Source: Myxococcales bacterium
Lineage (GTDB): Bacteria > Myxococcota > Myxococcia > Myxococcales > Anaeromyxobacteraceae
DNA length: 37,762 nt
NCBI GenBank assembly: GCA_021779335.1
Contig: JAJYAW010000001.1
Location: forward strand, 1-37,762
Reading direction: 5' to 3'
Every line of letters starts with the position of its first letter. Positions within the stretch are counted from its first letter, which is position 1. Under the pieces are notes generated by a model. It was given only the letters and a program-made list of their open reading frames with translations, searched no databases and was not told the DNA's origin. Of the stretch, positions 1 to 8,120 are shown piece after piece. A program made the translations under genes and the position numbers.

Positions 1-276
1 CCGCCCTCCCTCCGGGCCCGGGTCCACGCCCGGGCGGCCGCCGCCCTGGCGCCCGGCGGGCTGCTCGTCCTCGAGGCCTTCACGCCCGCCCAGCTCGCCC
101 TCGCGAGCGGCGGGCCGCGGCAGCGGGAGCTGCTCTACGACTCGGGCCTGCTGCGCCAGGACTTCGCCGGGCTGGAGTGGGACCCGCTCGTCGAGGAGGA
201 GGTCGACCTCGACGAGGGGCCGCTCCACCGCGGCCGCGCCGCCGTCGTCCGTGGTATCGCTCGCCGCCCCCGCTGA
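1..276 (+). CDS. SAM-dependent methyltransferase, C-terminal fragment
   Basis: The reading frame is open from base 1 and stops with TGA at 274-276; the 5' part lies outside the window. The 91 visible residues contain an APGGLLVLEAF segment. This resembles the strand-4/loop region of class I SAM-dependent methyltransferases, where 'L.PGG.l..e.f' follows the cofactor site. It is followed by a helix and an RQRELLYDSGLLRQDFAGLE segment like that of TehB/UbiE-type small methyltransferases. The catalytic and SAM-binding N-terminal half cannot be seen, so the substrate is unknown. It ends 27 bp before the YeiH gene on the same strand and may be cotranscribed with it. Confidence 0.6.
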   Translation, partial: PPSLRARVHARAAAALAPGGLLVLEAFTPAQLALASGGPRQRELLYDSGLLRQDFAGLEWDPLVEEEVDLDEGPLHRGRAAVVRGIARRPR

Positions 277-303
277 CCCCCGCTGACCCCCGGGACCCCG
301 CCC

Positions 304-1311
304 ATGCCCTCCGCCACCCCTGCCGTGCCGCCGCCTCCTCCCGCCGCCGTCGATCTCGGCGTGGCCCTCCGCTGGCCGGGGCTCCTCGTCGTGGCCGGCG
401 GCGTGCTGGCCTGCCTCCCGGGCGTCCCCGCCGCGGCGGCCCTGGCCGTCGGCGCCGCCATCGCCCTCACCGTCGGCAACCCGCTGGCCCGGCGGACCGG
501 CCCCTTGGCCAAGAAGCTGCTGCCGGCGGCGGTCATCGGCCTGGGCGGCGCCATGGACCTGGAGCAGGTGGCCCGGGCCGGCGCCAGGGGCTTCGGCTAC
601 ACCGTGGTGAGCATCGGCGCGACGCTGGCGCTGGGCTGGCTGCTGGCGCGCTGGCTGGGGGTGGATCGCAAGACCGGGACGCTGGTCTCGGTCGGCACCG
701 CCATCTGCGGCGGCAGCGCCATCGCCGCGGCCGCCCCGGTCCTGGGCGCGGACGACCGCGAGCTGTCGGTGTCGCTCGGCACGGTCTTCCTCCTCAACTC
801 GGTGGCCCTCCTCGTCTTCCCCCCCATCGGCCACGCGCTGGGGATGGGCCAGAAGGCCTTCGGCCTGTGGGCGGCGCTCGCCATCCACGACACGAGCTCG
901 GTGGTCGGCGCGGCGCTCCAGTACGGGCCGGAGGCCACCACCGTCGCCACCACCGTGAAGCTGGCGCGCGCCCTCTGGATCGTCCCGGTCACCCTCGCCA
1001 TCGGCGTGCTGGAGCGGCGCCGCGGCGGCGCGACCGGCCACCGGGGCGGCCGCCCGCCCTGGTTCATCCTGGGCTTCCTGGCCGTGGCCGCGGCCGCCAC
1101 CTACCTGCCGACCCTCCGGCCCGCCGGCCTCCTCCTGGCGAAGGTGGCCGAGCGGGCCATGGTGGTCACGCTCTTCCTCATCGGCCTCGGGCTGTCGCGG
1201 GAGAGCCTGCGCGCGGTCGGCGCGCGGCCGCTCCTGCTCGGGGTCGGGCTCTGGGTGGTGGCCCTGACCGGGACGCTGACGGCGGTGCTGCTCAAGGTGG
1301 CCGCGATCTAG
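304..1311 (+). CDS. yeiH: YeiH/UPF0324 family putative sulfate exporter
   Basis: A 335-residue integral membrane protein with about nine or ten hydrophobic segments. The run GTAICGGSAIAA (about residues 136-147), followed by LSVSLGTVFLLNSVALLVFPPIG and the HDTSSVVGAA motif, is the signature of the YeiH (Cons_hypoth698) family. The family is classed as putative sulfate exporters, but the substrate is poorly tested. The N-terminus is Pro/Ala-rich, and ATG at 304 is the first start before the hydrophobic region. It heads a same-strand run with a flavoprotein, a GST and a thioredoxin, which fits a sulfur or redox context. Substrate assignment is inference. Confidence 0.85.
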   Translation: MPSATPAVPPPPPAAVDLGVALRWPGLLVVAGGVLACLPGVPAAAALAVGAAIALTVGNPLARRTGPLAKKLLPAAVIGLGGAMDLEQVARAGARGFGYTVVSIGATLALGWLLARWLGVDRKTGTLVSVGTAICGGSAIAAAAPVLGADDRELSVSLGTVFLLNSVALLVFPPIGHALGMGQKAFGLWAALAIHDTSSVVGAALQYGPEATTVATTVKLARALWIVPVTLAIGVLERRRGGATGHRGGRPPWFILGFLAVAAAATYLPTLRPAGLLLAKVAERAMVVTLFLIGLGLSRESLRAVGARPLLLGVGLWVVALTGTLTAVLLKVAAI

Positions 1312-1365
1312 CCTCCCCCGTTCAGGCCAGCCGCCCCCTTTCCCCGCCCGCCGGCTCCAACCGCC

Positions 1366-2532
1366 ATGGCCAAGACAGCGCTCATCCTCGGTGGCGGGTT
1401 CGCAGGGCTCGAGGCCGCCATCCACCTGCGTCAGGCGGGGCTCGACGTCACGCTGGTCTCCGACCGGCCCTTCCTCTTCATCTACCCGACGTCGATCTGG
1501 GTGGTGACCGGCGAGCGGGCCCTCGACCAGGTCACGCTCGACCTCGCCGACGCCGCCCAGCGCCACGGCTTCCGCTTCGTGGAGGGGGCCGTGGAGTCGA
1601 TCTCGGCGGCCCGCCGCTCGGCGGTGGTGGGCGGCCAGGAGCTGGCCGCCGACCACCTGGTGGTGGCCATGGGCGGCGACCGGCTCAAGCCCAAGGGAAA
1701 CGAGACGACCTTCACGCTCGGCGGCGCCCCCGAGAACGTCCAGCGGCTCCACGACGCGCTCGAGGCCCTCCTCGCCAAGGGCAGCGGGCGCATCGCCATG
1801 GGCTTCGGCGGCAACCCCAAGGACACCTCGACGGTGCGGGGCGGCCCGGTCTTCGAGGTCATGTTCAACGTCGACCACCTGCTGCGGCGCCGCGGCCTGC
1901 GCCAGGCCTTCGAGCTCACCTTCTTCGCCCCCATGCCGAGCCCCGGCGAGCGGATGGGCAAGCGGGCCGTCGGCGCCATCCAGGCGATGTTCGACCGGCT
2001 CGGGATCGGCCGGCGCTTCGGCAAGAAGATCGATCGGTTCGAGCCGGGCGGCGTGGTCTTCGAGGACCAGTCGCGGCTCGACGCCGACCTGGTGGTGTTC
2101 CTGCCGGCCGGCGAGGGCCACCCGGTCGTCAAGGGCTCGGACCTGCCGAGGAACGAGGCCGGCTTCGTCCAGGTCGACGCGGGGTGCGCCGTCCCGGGCT
2201 TCGCCGGCGTCTGGGCCATCGGCGACGCGGCGGCGCTGCAGGGGCCGGACTGGCGCGCCAAGCAGGGGCACGTGGCCGAGGTCATGGCCCGCGTGGTGGC
2301 GGCGAACGTGGCGGCGGAGGAGGCCGGCCGGCCGGAGCGGGAGAGCTACCTTCCCCACCTCGGCATCACCTGCCTCCTCGACATGGGGAACGGCGGCGCC
2401 TATATCCACCGCGACGACCGGAAGGAGCAGATGGTCCCGCTCCCGGTGGTGGGCCACTGGATGAAGAAGGCCTGGGGCGCCTACTACAAGGCCTCCAAGC
2501 GCAGGCAGGTCCCGCGCCTCCCCGGCATGTGA
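1366..2532 (+). CDS. FAD-dependent NAD(P)/disulfide oxidoreductase, SQR/NDH-2-like
   Basis: A 388-residue flavoprotein. The N-terminal ALILGGGFAGLEAA (about 5-18) is the dinucleotide-binding GxGxxG fold, and GVWAIGDAAAL (about 281-291) is the second FAD-binding motif, typical of sulfide:quinone oxidoreductases, FCSD flavoproteins and NDH-2. The C-terminal segment with ITCLLDMGNGG and the amphipathic Lys/Trp-rich tail resemble the membrane-docking end of SQR. However, only two cysteines exist (C274 and C336). The cysteine pair of classical SQR that should lie in the first 200 residues is absent, so sulfide oxidation by the usual trisulfide route is doubtful. It may reduce quinone with another donor. 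It lies between the YeiH and GST genes on the same strand. Confidence 0.75.
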   Translation: MAKTALILGGGFAGLEAAIHLRQAGLDVTLVSDRPFLFIYPTSIWVVTGERALDQVTLDLADAAQRHGFRFVEGAVESISAARRSAVVGGQELAADHLVVAMGGDRLKPKGNETTFTLGGAPENVQRLHDALEALLAKGSGRIAMGFGGNPKDTSTVRGGPVFEVMFNVDHLLRRRGLRQAFELTFFAPMPSPGERMGKRAVGAIQAMFDRLGIGRRFGKKIDRFEPGGVVFEDQSRLDADLVVFLPAGEGHPVVKGSDLPRNEAGFVQVDAGCAVPGFAGVWAIGDAAALQGPDWRAKQGHVAEVMARVVAANVAAEEAGRPERESYLPHLGITCLLDMGNGGAYIHRDDRKEQMVPLPVVGHWMKKAWGAYYKASKRRQVPRLPGM

Positions 2533-2563
2533 GCGGCGCCGTCCGCGACCTGGAGACGCACCC

Positions 2564-3169
2564 ATGAAGCTGTGGCACGCCACCACCTGCCCCTACTGCC
2601 AGCGGGTCCGCATCGCCCTCGCCGAGAAGGGGCTCGCGGTGGAGGAGCGGCTCGTGGACCTGGCCGCCAAGCCCCCCGAGCTCCTGGCGCTCTACCCGGC
2701 CGGCGGCGTCCCCGTGCTGGAGGTGGACGGCGCGGCCATCCCCGAGTCGATCGTCATCCTCCAGTACCTGGAGGACCGCGCGCCGGCGCCGGCCATCCTC
2801 CCGCCGGATCCGCTCGGCCGCGCTCGGGCGCGGCTCCTCCACGACCGGATCACCGCGGCCCTCGGCCCGCACGTGCCGAAGCTCCTGCGGGGCGCCCCCG
2901 AGGAGCAGGAGCGCGCCCGCCAGGCCATCCTGGGGGCGCTCGGCGCGCTCGAGCGCGAGGCTCCCGAGGCGGGCTTCCTGGCCGGCCCCTTCTCCATCGC
3001 CGACATCGCCCTGGCCCCCTTCGTGGCCAAGCTGCCGGCGGCGCTCCGCCCGGCCGCCCTCGGCCTCCCCCGCCTGGCGCGCTGGGAGGCGCTGGTCCTG
3101 TCCCGCCCCAGCGTGGCCGCGGTGGTGGCGGCGGCGCCGCCCGCCGGCGCGAGCCCGCTCCCCCGATGA
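2564..3169 (+). CDS. Glutathione S-transferase family protein
   Basis: 201 residues. The N-terminal thioredoxin-like domain carries a CPYC motif at residues 9-12 and the cis-Pro/substrate region GGVPVLEVDG, then ESIVILQYLEDR, the usual GST N-domain signature for the gamma-Glu contact. The helical C-terminal domain includes FSIADIALAP, the conserved GST N-capping region. CPYC is more typical of glutaredoxin-like or omega/beta-type GSTs than of conjugating enzymes, so thiol transfer is as likely as conjugation. It begins 31 bp after the flavoprotein gene and is followed 7 bp later by a thioredoxin-fold gene. This spacing points to one operon for thiol redox work. The true substrate is unknown. 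Confidence 0.85.
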   Translation: MKLWHATTCPYCQRVRIALAEKGLAVEERLVDLAAKPPELLALYPAGGVPVLEVDGAAIPESIVILQYLEDRAPAPAILPPDPLGRARARLLHDRITAALGPHVPKLLRGAPEEQERARQAILGALGALEREAPEAGFLAGPFSIADIALAPFVAKLPAALRPAALGLPRLARWEALVLSRPSVAAVVAAAPPAGASPLPR

Positions 3170-3176
3170 GGTCTCG

Positions 3177-3566
3177 ATGAGCAAGGTGCTGCTGGTCGTC
3201 GTGCTGCTGGTGGTCGGCCTGATGGTCGGGATGCAGCTGCTGGTCCGCTCCCGGGCCCGCGCCATGCGCGGCCAGCAGGTGCCGGAGCTCCCCGGGCCGC
3301 TCGGCCGGCAGCTCGCCGGCGCGCCCCGCTCGCTCCTCTACTTCTTCAGCCCCTCGTGCGGCGCGTGCAAGCCGCTCACCCCGCGCTTCACGGCGCTGCA
3401 GCGCGGCAACCCCGCCGTGCACCTGGTCGACGTGTCCCAGGACCTGGGCGTGGCCCGCAGCTTCAAGGTCATGGGGACGCCCAGCGTCGTGGAGATCGCC
3501 GACGGCCGGATCGTGGGGTACCACGTGGGCGGGGTGCCGCCCGACGTGCTGGCGCGCTTCGCCTGA
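3177..3566 (+). CDS. Membrane-anchored thioredoxin-fold protein
   Basis: 129 residues. One hydrophobic helix (about residues 4-22) acts as an uncleaved anchor. A short thioredoxin domain follows with YFFSPSCGACKPLTPRF, which places the redox pair at C61 and C64 (CGAC), and GTPSVVEI with the cis-proline. The orientation implies a periplasmic active site. CGAC is unlike the CGPC of cytosolic thioredoxin and closer to membrane thioredoxins of cytochrome maturation or protein repair. Last gene of the 304-3566 run. It ends 37 bp before the convergent LysR gene, with a strong hairpin in between. The partner protein is unknown; cytochrome-linked thiol reduction is only a guess from the neighbourhood. 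Confidence 0.8.
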   Translation: MSKVLLVVVLLVVGLMVGMQLLVRSRARAMRGQQVPELPGPLGRQLAGAPRSLLYFFSPSCGACKPLTPRFTALQRGNPAVHLVDVSQDLGVARSFKVMGTPSVVEIADGRIVGYHVGGVPPDVLARFA

Positions 3567-3567
3567 G

Positions 3568-3588
3568 CCGCGGCGGGCCGCGCCGCGG
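3568..3588. terminator. GC hairpin between convergent genes
   Basis: CCGCGGCG pairs perfectly with CGCCGCGG across a 5-nt loop (GGCCG). The hairpin sits directly after the thioredoxin stop and before the stop of the convergent LysR gene. There is no T tract on either side, so an intrinsic terminator of classical form is not shown; the placement suggests a bidirectional transcript end. Confidence 0.4.
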
Positions 3589-3603
3589 GGCCCGGGCCGT
3601 CCC

Positions 3604-4533
3604 TCAGCCGCACGCCCGCTCTGCGAAGCCGGGCTCCGACGGCCGGAGCCGCGCCAGCACCTTCGCCACGAAGGCGGCGGCGGGGCTCCGCTCGACGAGC
3701 CCGGCGCCGACGACCAGCGTCCGCCGACGGGCGTGCGTGAACCCCGGGACGCGGAGCTCCACCAGCCGCCCCGCGGCGACGTGCTCCCGCACCAGATCGG
3801 TCGAGATGAAGGCGACGCCGTCGCCGCGCAGCACCGCCTCCACGATGATGTGGAGGTCGTCGAACACCACCACCCGGTTGAAGTCGTCGATCTGTCGCCT
3901 CACCTCGACGAGATTCTTCTGCAAGAGGGTGCGCGAGCAGCAGCCTTCGCTGCGGGTGTAGAGCGTGCCGGAGACGAGCCGGTCGAGCGCGACCTCGGGC
4001 CCGCCCAGGGCCAGCGCGGGTGAGGCGGCGAAGACCATCTCGTCCCCGAGGAGGCTGACCGTCTCGAACTCCGAGAGGTCGAAGCACTCGCAGTGCTCCA
4101 CCACCGCCAGCTCATAGCGACCACCCTTGAGCCCGGCCACGACCTCCTCCGGCGTCTCCAGCACGAACTTCAAGTCGCCGATCTCGGCCTGGGAGAGCAT
4201 GAACTCGCGCAGGATCTCGGGCAGGTGCACCACGCCGAAGGTCGGCGTGCAGACGAAGGAGAGGCCCCGCTTCCGGTCCATGAGGTGGAGCTTCGCCAGC
4301 AAATCCCGCTCGATCTCGAGGATCTTGTGGGCCTGCTCCAGCACCACGCTCCCGGCTGGGGTGAGCGTGAGGAGCGGGCCGGATCGATCGAGCAGCGGCT
4401 GGCCGTACTGATCCTCCATGAACTTGATGCGACGAGATGCCGCAGAGGCCGTGACCGCCAGCGCCTCGGATGCCTTGGTGATGTTGCCGGACCTCGCCAC
4501 CTCCACCAGCGTCTTCAGGTAAATGGACTCCAT
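3604..4533 (-). CDS. LysR-family transcriptional regulator
   Basis: 309 residues of normal LysR length. The N-terminal winged helix-turn-helix reads LKTLVEVARSGNITKASEAL then TASAASRRIKFMEDQYG (about 7-45), followed by the TPAG segment that starts the linker helix. The rest is a two-lobed effector domain with LEFV-type strand and several cysteines, including an EGCCSR segment near residue 197 and HCECF near residue 147, which could sense thiols, metals or redox state. The gene is divergent from the ext cluster (154-bp gap). A perfect T-N11-A palindrome lies 20 bp upstream of its start. This is the usual layout of a LysR regulator that represses itself and controls the divergent operon, so it is the best candidate controller of the cytochrome cluster. 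Confidence 0.9.
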   Translation of the reverse strand: MESIYLKTLVEVARSGNITKASEALAVTASAASRRIKFMEDQYGQPLLDRSGPLLTLTPAGSVVLEQAHKILEIERDLLAKLHLMDRKRGLSFVCTPTFGVVHLPEILREFMLSQAEIGDLKFVLETPEEVVAGLKGGRYELAVVEHCECFDLSEFETVSLLGDEMVFAASPALALGGPEVALDRLVSGTLYTRSEGCCSRTLLQKNLVEVRRQIDDFNRVVVFDDLHIIVEAVLRGDGVAFISTDLVREHVAAGRLVELRVPGFTHARRRTLVVGAGLVERSPAAAFVAKVLARLRPSEPGFAERACG

Positions 4534-4552
4534 CCGGTCGGCCCCTGGCGCG

Positions 4553-4569
4553 CATGCGGTGGCCGCATG
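4553..4569. promoter_or_regulatory. LysR-type operator palindrome
   Basis: CATGCGG-TGG-CCGCATG is a perfect 7-bp inverted repeat with a 3-bp spacer. It contains the LysR box form T-N11-A (T4555, A4567). It lies 20 bp upstream of the LysR start and 119 bp upstream of the ext cluster start. Binding by the neighbouring LysR protein is inferred. I could not place a convincing -35/-10 pair for the ext promoter in the rest of the gap. Confidence 0.6.
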
Positions 4570-4687
4570 ACGGCGTGCAAATCACTCACTTCGTGTCTAC
4601 CCCGTCGGACTCTACCCTTCAACCACCTGAGTTGCGAACGGCGCCGCGCCGGTCTGGCGAGGCGCCACTCACGAGGAGGAGGGGTTC

Positions 4688-6583
4688 ATGTCTGGATTTG
4701 ATGTGCAGCCGCGGCGCGCCCTGGCGCTCGGCGTCCCTGTGGCGATGCTGCTCACCGGCCTCGTCTCGGCGGGCTGCTCCAAGAGCTACGAAGACCCGAG
4801 CGCCGAGCTCTATGCCGGCGACGCGACCGCGATCACGCTGGTCGAGCCGGCGGCGGTGCGGGCCTGGGTCGACGCGGGCGGCAAGACGGAGGCGGGCCAG
4901 CGGGTCGTCATCCTCGACTGCGTCCCCAACCCGGCCGGCGTCCTGCCCTACTCGGACACGGAGAGCTGGTTCGCCGGCGACAAGATCAAGATCCTGGCCA
5001 ACATGGACAAGATGTACGGGGGGAAGTTGAGTCCCCAGTACAAGGGCTTCTCCGGGATGGGGGACGCCATGTACGGCCACATCCCGGGCGCCATCCCGAA
5101 CGTCTCGCACGAGGGCTACGAGGTCACGCCCCGGAGCGAGGGGCCGATCCTGGCCGACCACGAGGTGGGCACGGGCGCGCTCATCGACCAGATGCTCCAG
5201 AAGCAGGGCATCACCAGGAGCGACGTCCTCGTCTTCACGACCTCCCGCTACGACTACCCGGGCTTCTGCCCCGCGCGCCTGTTCTGGACCATGCGCTACT
5301 GGGGCTTCCCTCGCGGCCAGCTCAAGGTCCTGAACGGCGGCAACAAGGCCTACGCCATGGCGGGCAACCCGCTGCAGAAGGGCATCACGCTGCCGCCGAT
5401 GAGCCGGTCCACCATGAGCGTCACCGACCTGCCCAAGAGGTTCCTCTCGGAGCGGATCGGCCTGGGGGAGCTCATCGCCCTCGTGGACGGCGGCCGCACC
5501 ACGCTGCCCGCCGGTGACGCCAACAAGGTGGTGGTCCTCGACACCCGCCAGCCGCCGGCCGCCTACTACTTCAAGGACGCCGACGCCGACCAGGTCCCCG
5601 ACATCTTCAAGGCCGCCGGCTACGCCTACGACCCCGCCACCAAGCTCTTCAACGGTGGGACGCTGACCCTCAGCGAGGTCCTCTTCGGCGCCGCCAACCT
5701 GGGCATCCCGTTCGACCCGGTCAACAATCCACCCATCAACCTGACCGCGACCCCGGCCAGCACCTACCTGGCCATGCACGCGCTGGCGGGCGCGCCGCTG
5801 GCCATCCCTCTCGGCGCCAAGGAGGCGGCCTTCGAGGGCATCGTCCGCGGCGCCAAGGTGACCAAGACGCCTGCCTGGAACATCACGGTGCCGGCGCTGT
5901 CGCGCGCCGACGGCGGCTACAAGACGAGGGAGGAGCTGCTCCCCATCTTCGCGGCCGCCGGCATCGACGGCACGAAGCCCGTGGTCGTCTACTGCAACTC
6001 GGGCGCCCTGGCGGCGATCTACTACTACGTCCTCAAGGAGATTTGCGGGATCCCGGACGTGCGCCTGTACGACGGCTCATGGCAGGAGTGGGGCAACCTG
6101 GCTGCCTACCAGCCTGTCGACACGACGTACGTGATGAACGACGACTACACGGTCTACCCGAAGTACCCCGCGTCTGCGCCGTCGGTGGTGTTCTTCGCCG
6201 GCCAGAACCACTACCTGACCTGGGACCCGGTGGGGCTGGCGTTCAAGGACAGCCAGACCGGCGCCCTGGTCGGGTCGGACAAGGTCGCAGCCGGTGGCTC
6301 GCTGGCCGGTAACGGCACCTGGGACACCGTCACCCGCTCGGAGTTCGTCATGTTCCGCCCCATGGCGTCGCTGCAGGGGGCCGCGCTGGACCTGAACGGC
6401 GCCGCCAACTACCGCAACAAGACCTACAACAGCGCGGTCGACTGGCCGGCCATCCAGACCACGCCCGGCTACCAGGGCCCCGCCACCAAGATCCACGACG
6501 AGGACGCCGCCTACGGCGGCTCCACCGCGAGCGCTCCAGCCGGAGCCCCCACGCCCTTCGTGCCGAAGGGCGGCGGCTGCTGA
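4688..6583 (+). CDS. extH: ExtH-like rhodanese-domain lipoprotein
   Basis: 631 residues, with a strong purine-rich ribosome site just before ATG 4688. The signal sequence ends in LVSAGC with lipid-attachment Cys30. The body holds two or more rhodanese-like domains. One ends in VVVYCNSGALAAIYYY with a candidate active-site Cys436; the earlier one carries a degenerate FTTSRYDYPGFCP site (Cys194). The size, the lipobox and its position before an outer-membrane porin, a small periplasmic protein and a pentahaem cytochrome match Geobacter ExtH (from memory). It probably sits on the inner face of the outer membrane, or on its surface, and handles sulfur or selenium groups. The last residues are GGGC, leaving a free C-terminal cysteine. 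Rhodanese chemistry in electron export is unproven. Confidence 0.85.
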   Translation: MSGFDVQPRRALALGVPVAMLLTGLVSAGCSKSYEDPSAELYAGDATAITLVEPAAVRAWVDAGGKTEAGQRVVILDCVPNPAGVLPYSDTESWFAGDKIKILANMDKMYGGKLSPQYKGFSGMGDAMYGHIPGAIPNVSHEGYEVTPRSEGPILADHEVGTGALIDQMLQKQGITRSDVLVFTTSRYDYPGFCPARLFWTMRYWGFPRGQLKVLNGGNKAYAMAGNPLQKGITLPPMSRSTMSVTDLPKRFLSERIGLGELIALVDGGRTTLPAGDANKVVVLDTRQPPAAYYFKDADADQVPDIFKAAGYAYDPATKLFNGGTLTLSEVLFGAANLGIPFDPVNNPPINLTATPASTYLAMHALAGAPLAIPLGAKEAAFEGIVRGAKVTKTPAWNITVPALSRADGGYKTREELLPIFAAAGIDGTKPVVVYCNSGALAAIYYYVLKEICGIPDVRLYDGSWQEWGNLAAYQPVDTTYVMNDDYTVYPKYPASAPSVVFFAGQNHYLTWDPVGLAFKDSQTGALVGSDKVAAGGSLAGNGTWDTVTRSEFVMFRPMASLQGAALDLNGAANYRNKTYNSAVDWPAIQTTPGYQGPATKIHDEDAAYGGSTASAPAGAPTPFVPKGGGC

Positions 6584-6647
6584 TCAGCGACATCGGCCAC
6601 GCGGCCGCCGCCAAGGGCCGGCCGCTCCCACGACCAAGGAGCTCCAC

Positions 6648-7823
6648 ATGACAGTCTTCAAGGCAGCCGTCGCCGCCCTCACGGGCATGTTCCTCTCCGC
6701 GGGGCCGGCCGTCGCCGGACCCGCCCTCGAGTTCGGGCCGGAGCAGCAGGGCACGCTCCAGCTCGACTACAAGGGCCAGTTCCAGCTGCGCCTGCGCAAC
6801 ACCGGCGCCGGGCCCGATGGGGCGGGCAGCGCCACGGAGTTCGGCTTCCGCCGCGACCGCGTCGACCTCATCGGAGCCTGGGGCGAGCACCTCGGGCTCT
6901 ACGTCCAGACCGAATTCCTCGAGGACAACAACGTCTCGCCGCTGTCCGTCGGCGACGGGGAGGCCTCCTCGTTCCAGCTGATCGACGCGGCCATGCGCTT
7001 CAAGCTGAACGACCAGCTCAACGTCTGGGTCGGCAAGTTCAAGTACGGCTTCACGCGCGAGAACCTGGAGGCGTGCGAGGCCCCGCTGACCCTGGATCGC
7101 TCGCTCTTCATCCGGGCGCCCTACGTCGCGACCCGCGACCAGGGTGTGTCGGTGTGGGGCAACGTCCTCGGCGGCCTCATCCAGTACCGGCTGGATGCCA
7201 TGAACGGGCGCAACGACGCGACGTCCTCTCCGCGGTCGCAGCTCCGCTACTCGGCGCGCGCCCACCTGTCGCTCCTCGAGCCGGAGAGCGGGTACGGCTA
7301 CAAGGGGACCTACCTCGGCCAGAAGCGGGTGCTGACGCTCGGCGCAGCCTATCAGTACGAGGCCGGGATCGCCTTCGCGGACACGGTCGGCAAGACCGGC
7401 AGCGTAGACTACGACGCGTGGACCGTGGATGCCTTCCTGGAGTACCCGGTCGCTGGCGTCGGCACGTTCACGGCCTCGGGCGCCTACGTGAGGTACGAGC
7501 TCGGCAAGGCGTACCAGGGGGCTGCGCCGGACGCCGGCACCATCGGCCTCAACGGCGAGAAGAACGGCTGGTACGCCAAGGCGGCCTACCTGCTGCCCGG
7601 CGTGCCGGTGCAGGTCTTCGGCCGTGCCGAGCAGTGGTCCTTCGCCCAGCTCGACGGCGTCTTCGACCAGCAGGTCGACTGGTACGGCGGCGGCTTCAAC
7701 TACTACGCCCGGGGGCAGGACCTGAAGCTCACCGCCGAGTATTCGGTGGCGTCCTTCGGCAAGGCGGGCGCCTCCACCAAGGATGTCGACACCCTCATCG
7801 TCCAGCTGCAGCTGGTCTTCTGA
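6648..7823 (+). CDS. extI: ExtI-like outer-membrane porin
   Basis: 391 residues. The signal peptide ends near AVAG (about residues 21-24). The rest alternates in beta-strand fashion with many Gly/Tyr/Phe turns and ends in VQLQLVF. A terminal aromatic residue is the recognition mark for BAM-inserted outer-membrane barrels. Segments such as FGFRRDRVDLIGAWGEHLGLYVQ and VWVGKFKYGFTREN resemble the phosphate-selective porin O/P family. Start ATG 6648 has an upstream AAGGAG. By order and type it matches Geobacter ExtI, the barrel of the extHIJKL conduit, which I recall being tied to selenite and tellurite uptake. It would form the channel through which the cytochromes reach the outside or through which oxyanions enter. 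Substrate here is inferred. Confidence 0.82.
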   Translation: MTVFKAAVAALTGMFLSAGPAVAGPALEFGPEQQGTLQLDYKGQFQLRLRNTGAGPDGAGSATEFGFRRDRVDLIGAWGEHLGLYVQTEFLEDNNVSPLSVGDGEASSFQLIDAAMRFKLNDQLNVWVGKFKYGFTRENLEACEAPLTLDRSLFIRAPYVATRDQGVSVWGNVLGGLIQYRLDAMNGRNDATSSPRSQLRYSARAHLSLLEPESGYGYKGTYLGQKRVLTLGAAYQYEAGIAFADTVGKTGSVDYDAWTVDAFLEYPVAGVGTFTASGAYVRYELGKAYQGAAPDAGTIGLNGEKNGWYAKAAYLLPGVPVQVFGRAEQWSFAQLDGVFDQQVDWYGGGFNYYARGQDLKLTAEYSVASFGKAGASTKDVDTLIVQLQLVF

Positions 7824-7849
7824 GCCACGAACCCAAGGGAGAACATGCC

Positions 7850-8080
7850 ATGACGCTCAAGCTACTCGCCGCCGCCACGCTGTTGTCACTCTCGAGCCTG
7901 GCCTCCGCGCAGGACGCCGCGGTCGAGGGGAAGGTCACCGCGGTCGAAGGCAACAAGGTCACCGTGGAGGTGGCGCCCGGAGACGCAGCCAAGCTCAAGA
8001 TCGGGGACGAGATCACCGTCAAGGCGAAGGCGCCGAAGCAGGCGCCGAAGAAGAACAGCGCCGCGTTGCAGGGCTGCTGA
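7850..8080 (+). CDS. extJ: ExtJ-like small periplasmic protein
   Basis: 76 residues; AAGGGAG lies 8 nt before ATG 7850. A signal peptide ends at ASA-Q (residue 20/21). The mature 56 residues are a single small beta-rich unit with the repeat-like VEGKVTAVEGNKVTVEV and IGDEITVKAK, suggesting an SH3/OB-like barrel, then a Lys/Pro-rich tail ending in QGC. It is 26 bp after the porin gene and lies where extJ lies in Geobacter. The function of ExtJ is not known. The exposed C-terminal cysteine, also seen at the end of ExtH, could serve a disulfide or metal contact (inference). Confidence 0.7.
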   Translation: MTLKLLAAATLLSLSSLASAQDAAVEGKVTAVEGNKVTVEVAPGDAAKLKIGDEITVKAKAPKQAPKKNSAALQGC

Positions 8081-8090
8081 CCCAGGCGCT

Positions 8091-8120
8091 GCGGCAGGGC
8101 GGCCTGCGCCGCCCTGCCGC
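8091..8120 (+). terminator. 13-bp perfect hairpin between extJ and extK
   Basis: GCGGCAGGGCGGC pairs perfectly with GCCGCCCTGCCGC around a CTGC loop. It starts 10 nt after the extJ stop and ends 20 nt before the cytochrome start. A pyrimidine stretch follows, without a clean T run. It may attenuate transcription or protect the upstream mRNA 3' end, so that porin and ExtJ are made in excess over the haem proteins. Which role applies cannot be told from sequence. Confidence 0.5.

Noticed and set aside
6581..6640. ExtH stop TGA as a Sec codon
   Set aside because: The small hairpin nearby has loop ACGC, not GGTC, and the downstream frame shows no conserved protein features.
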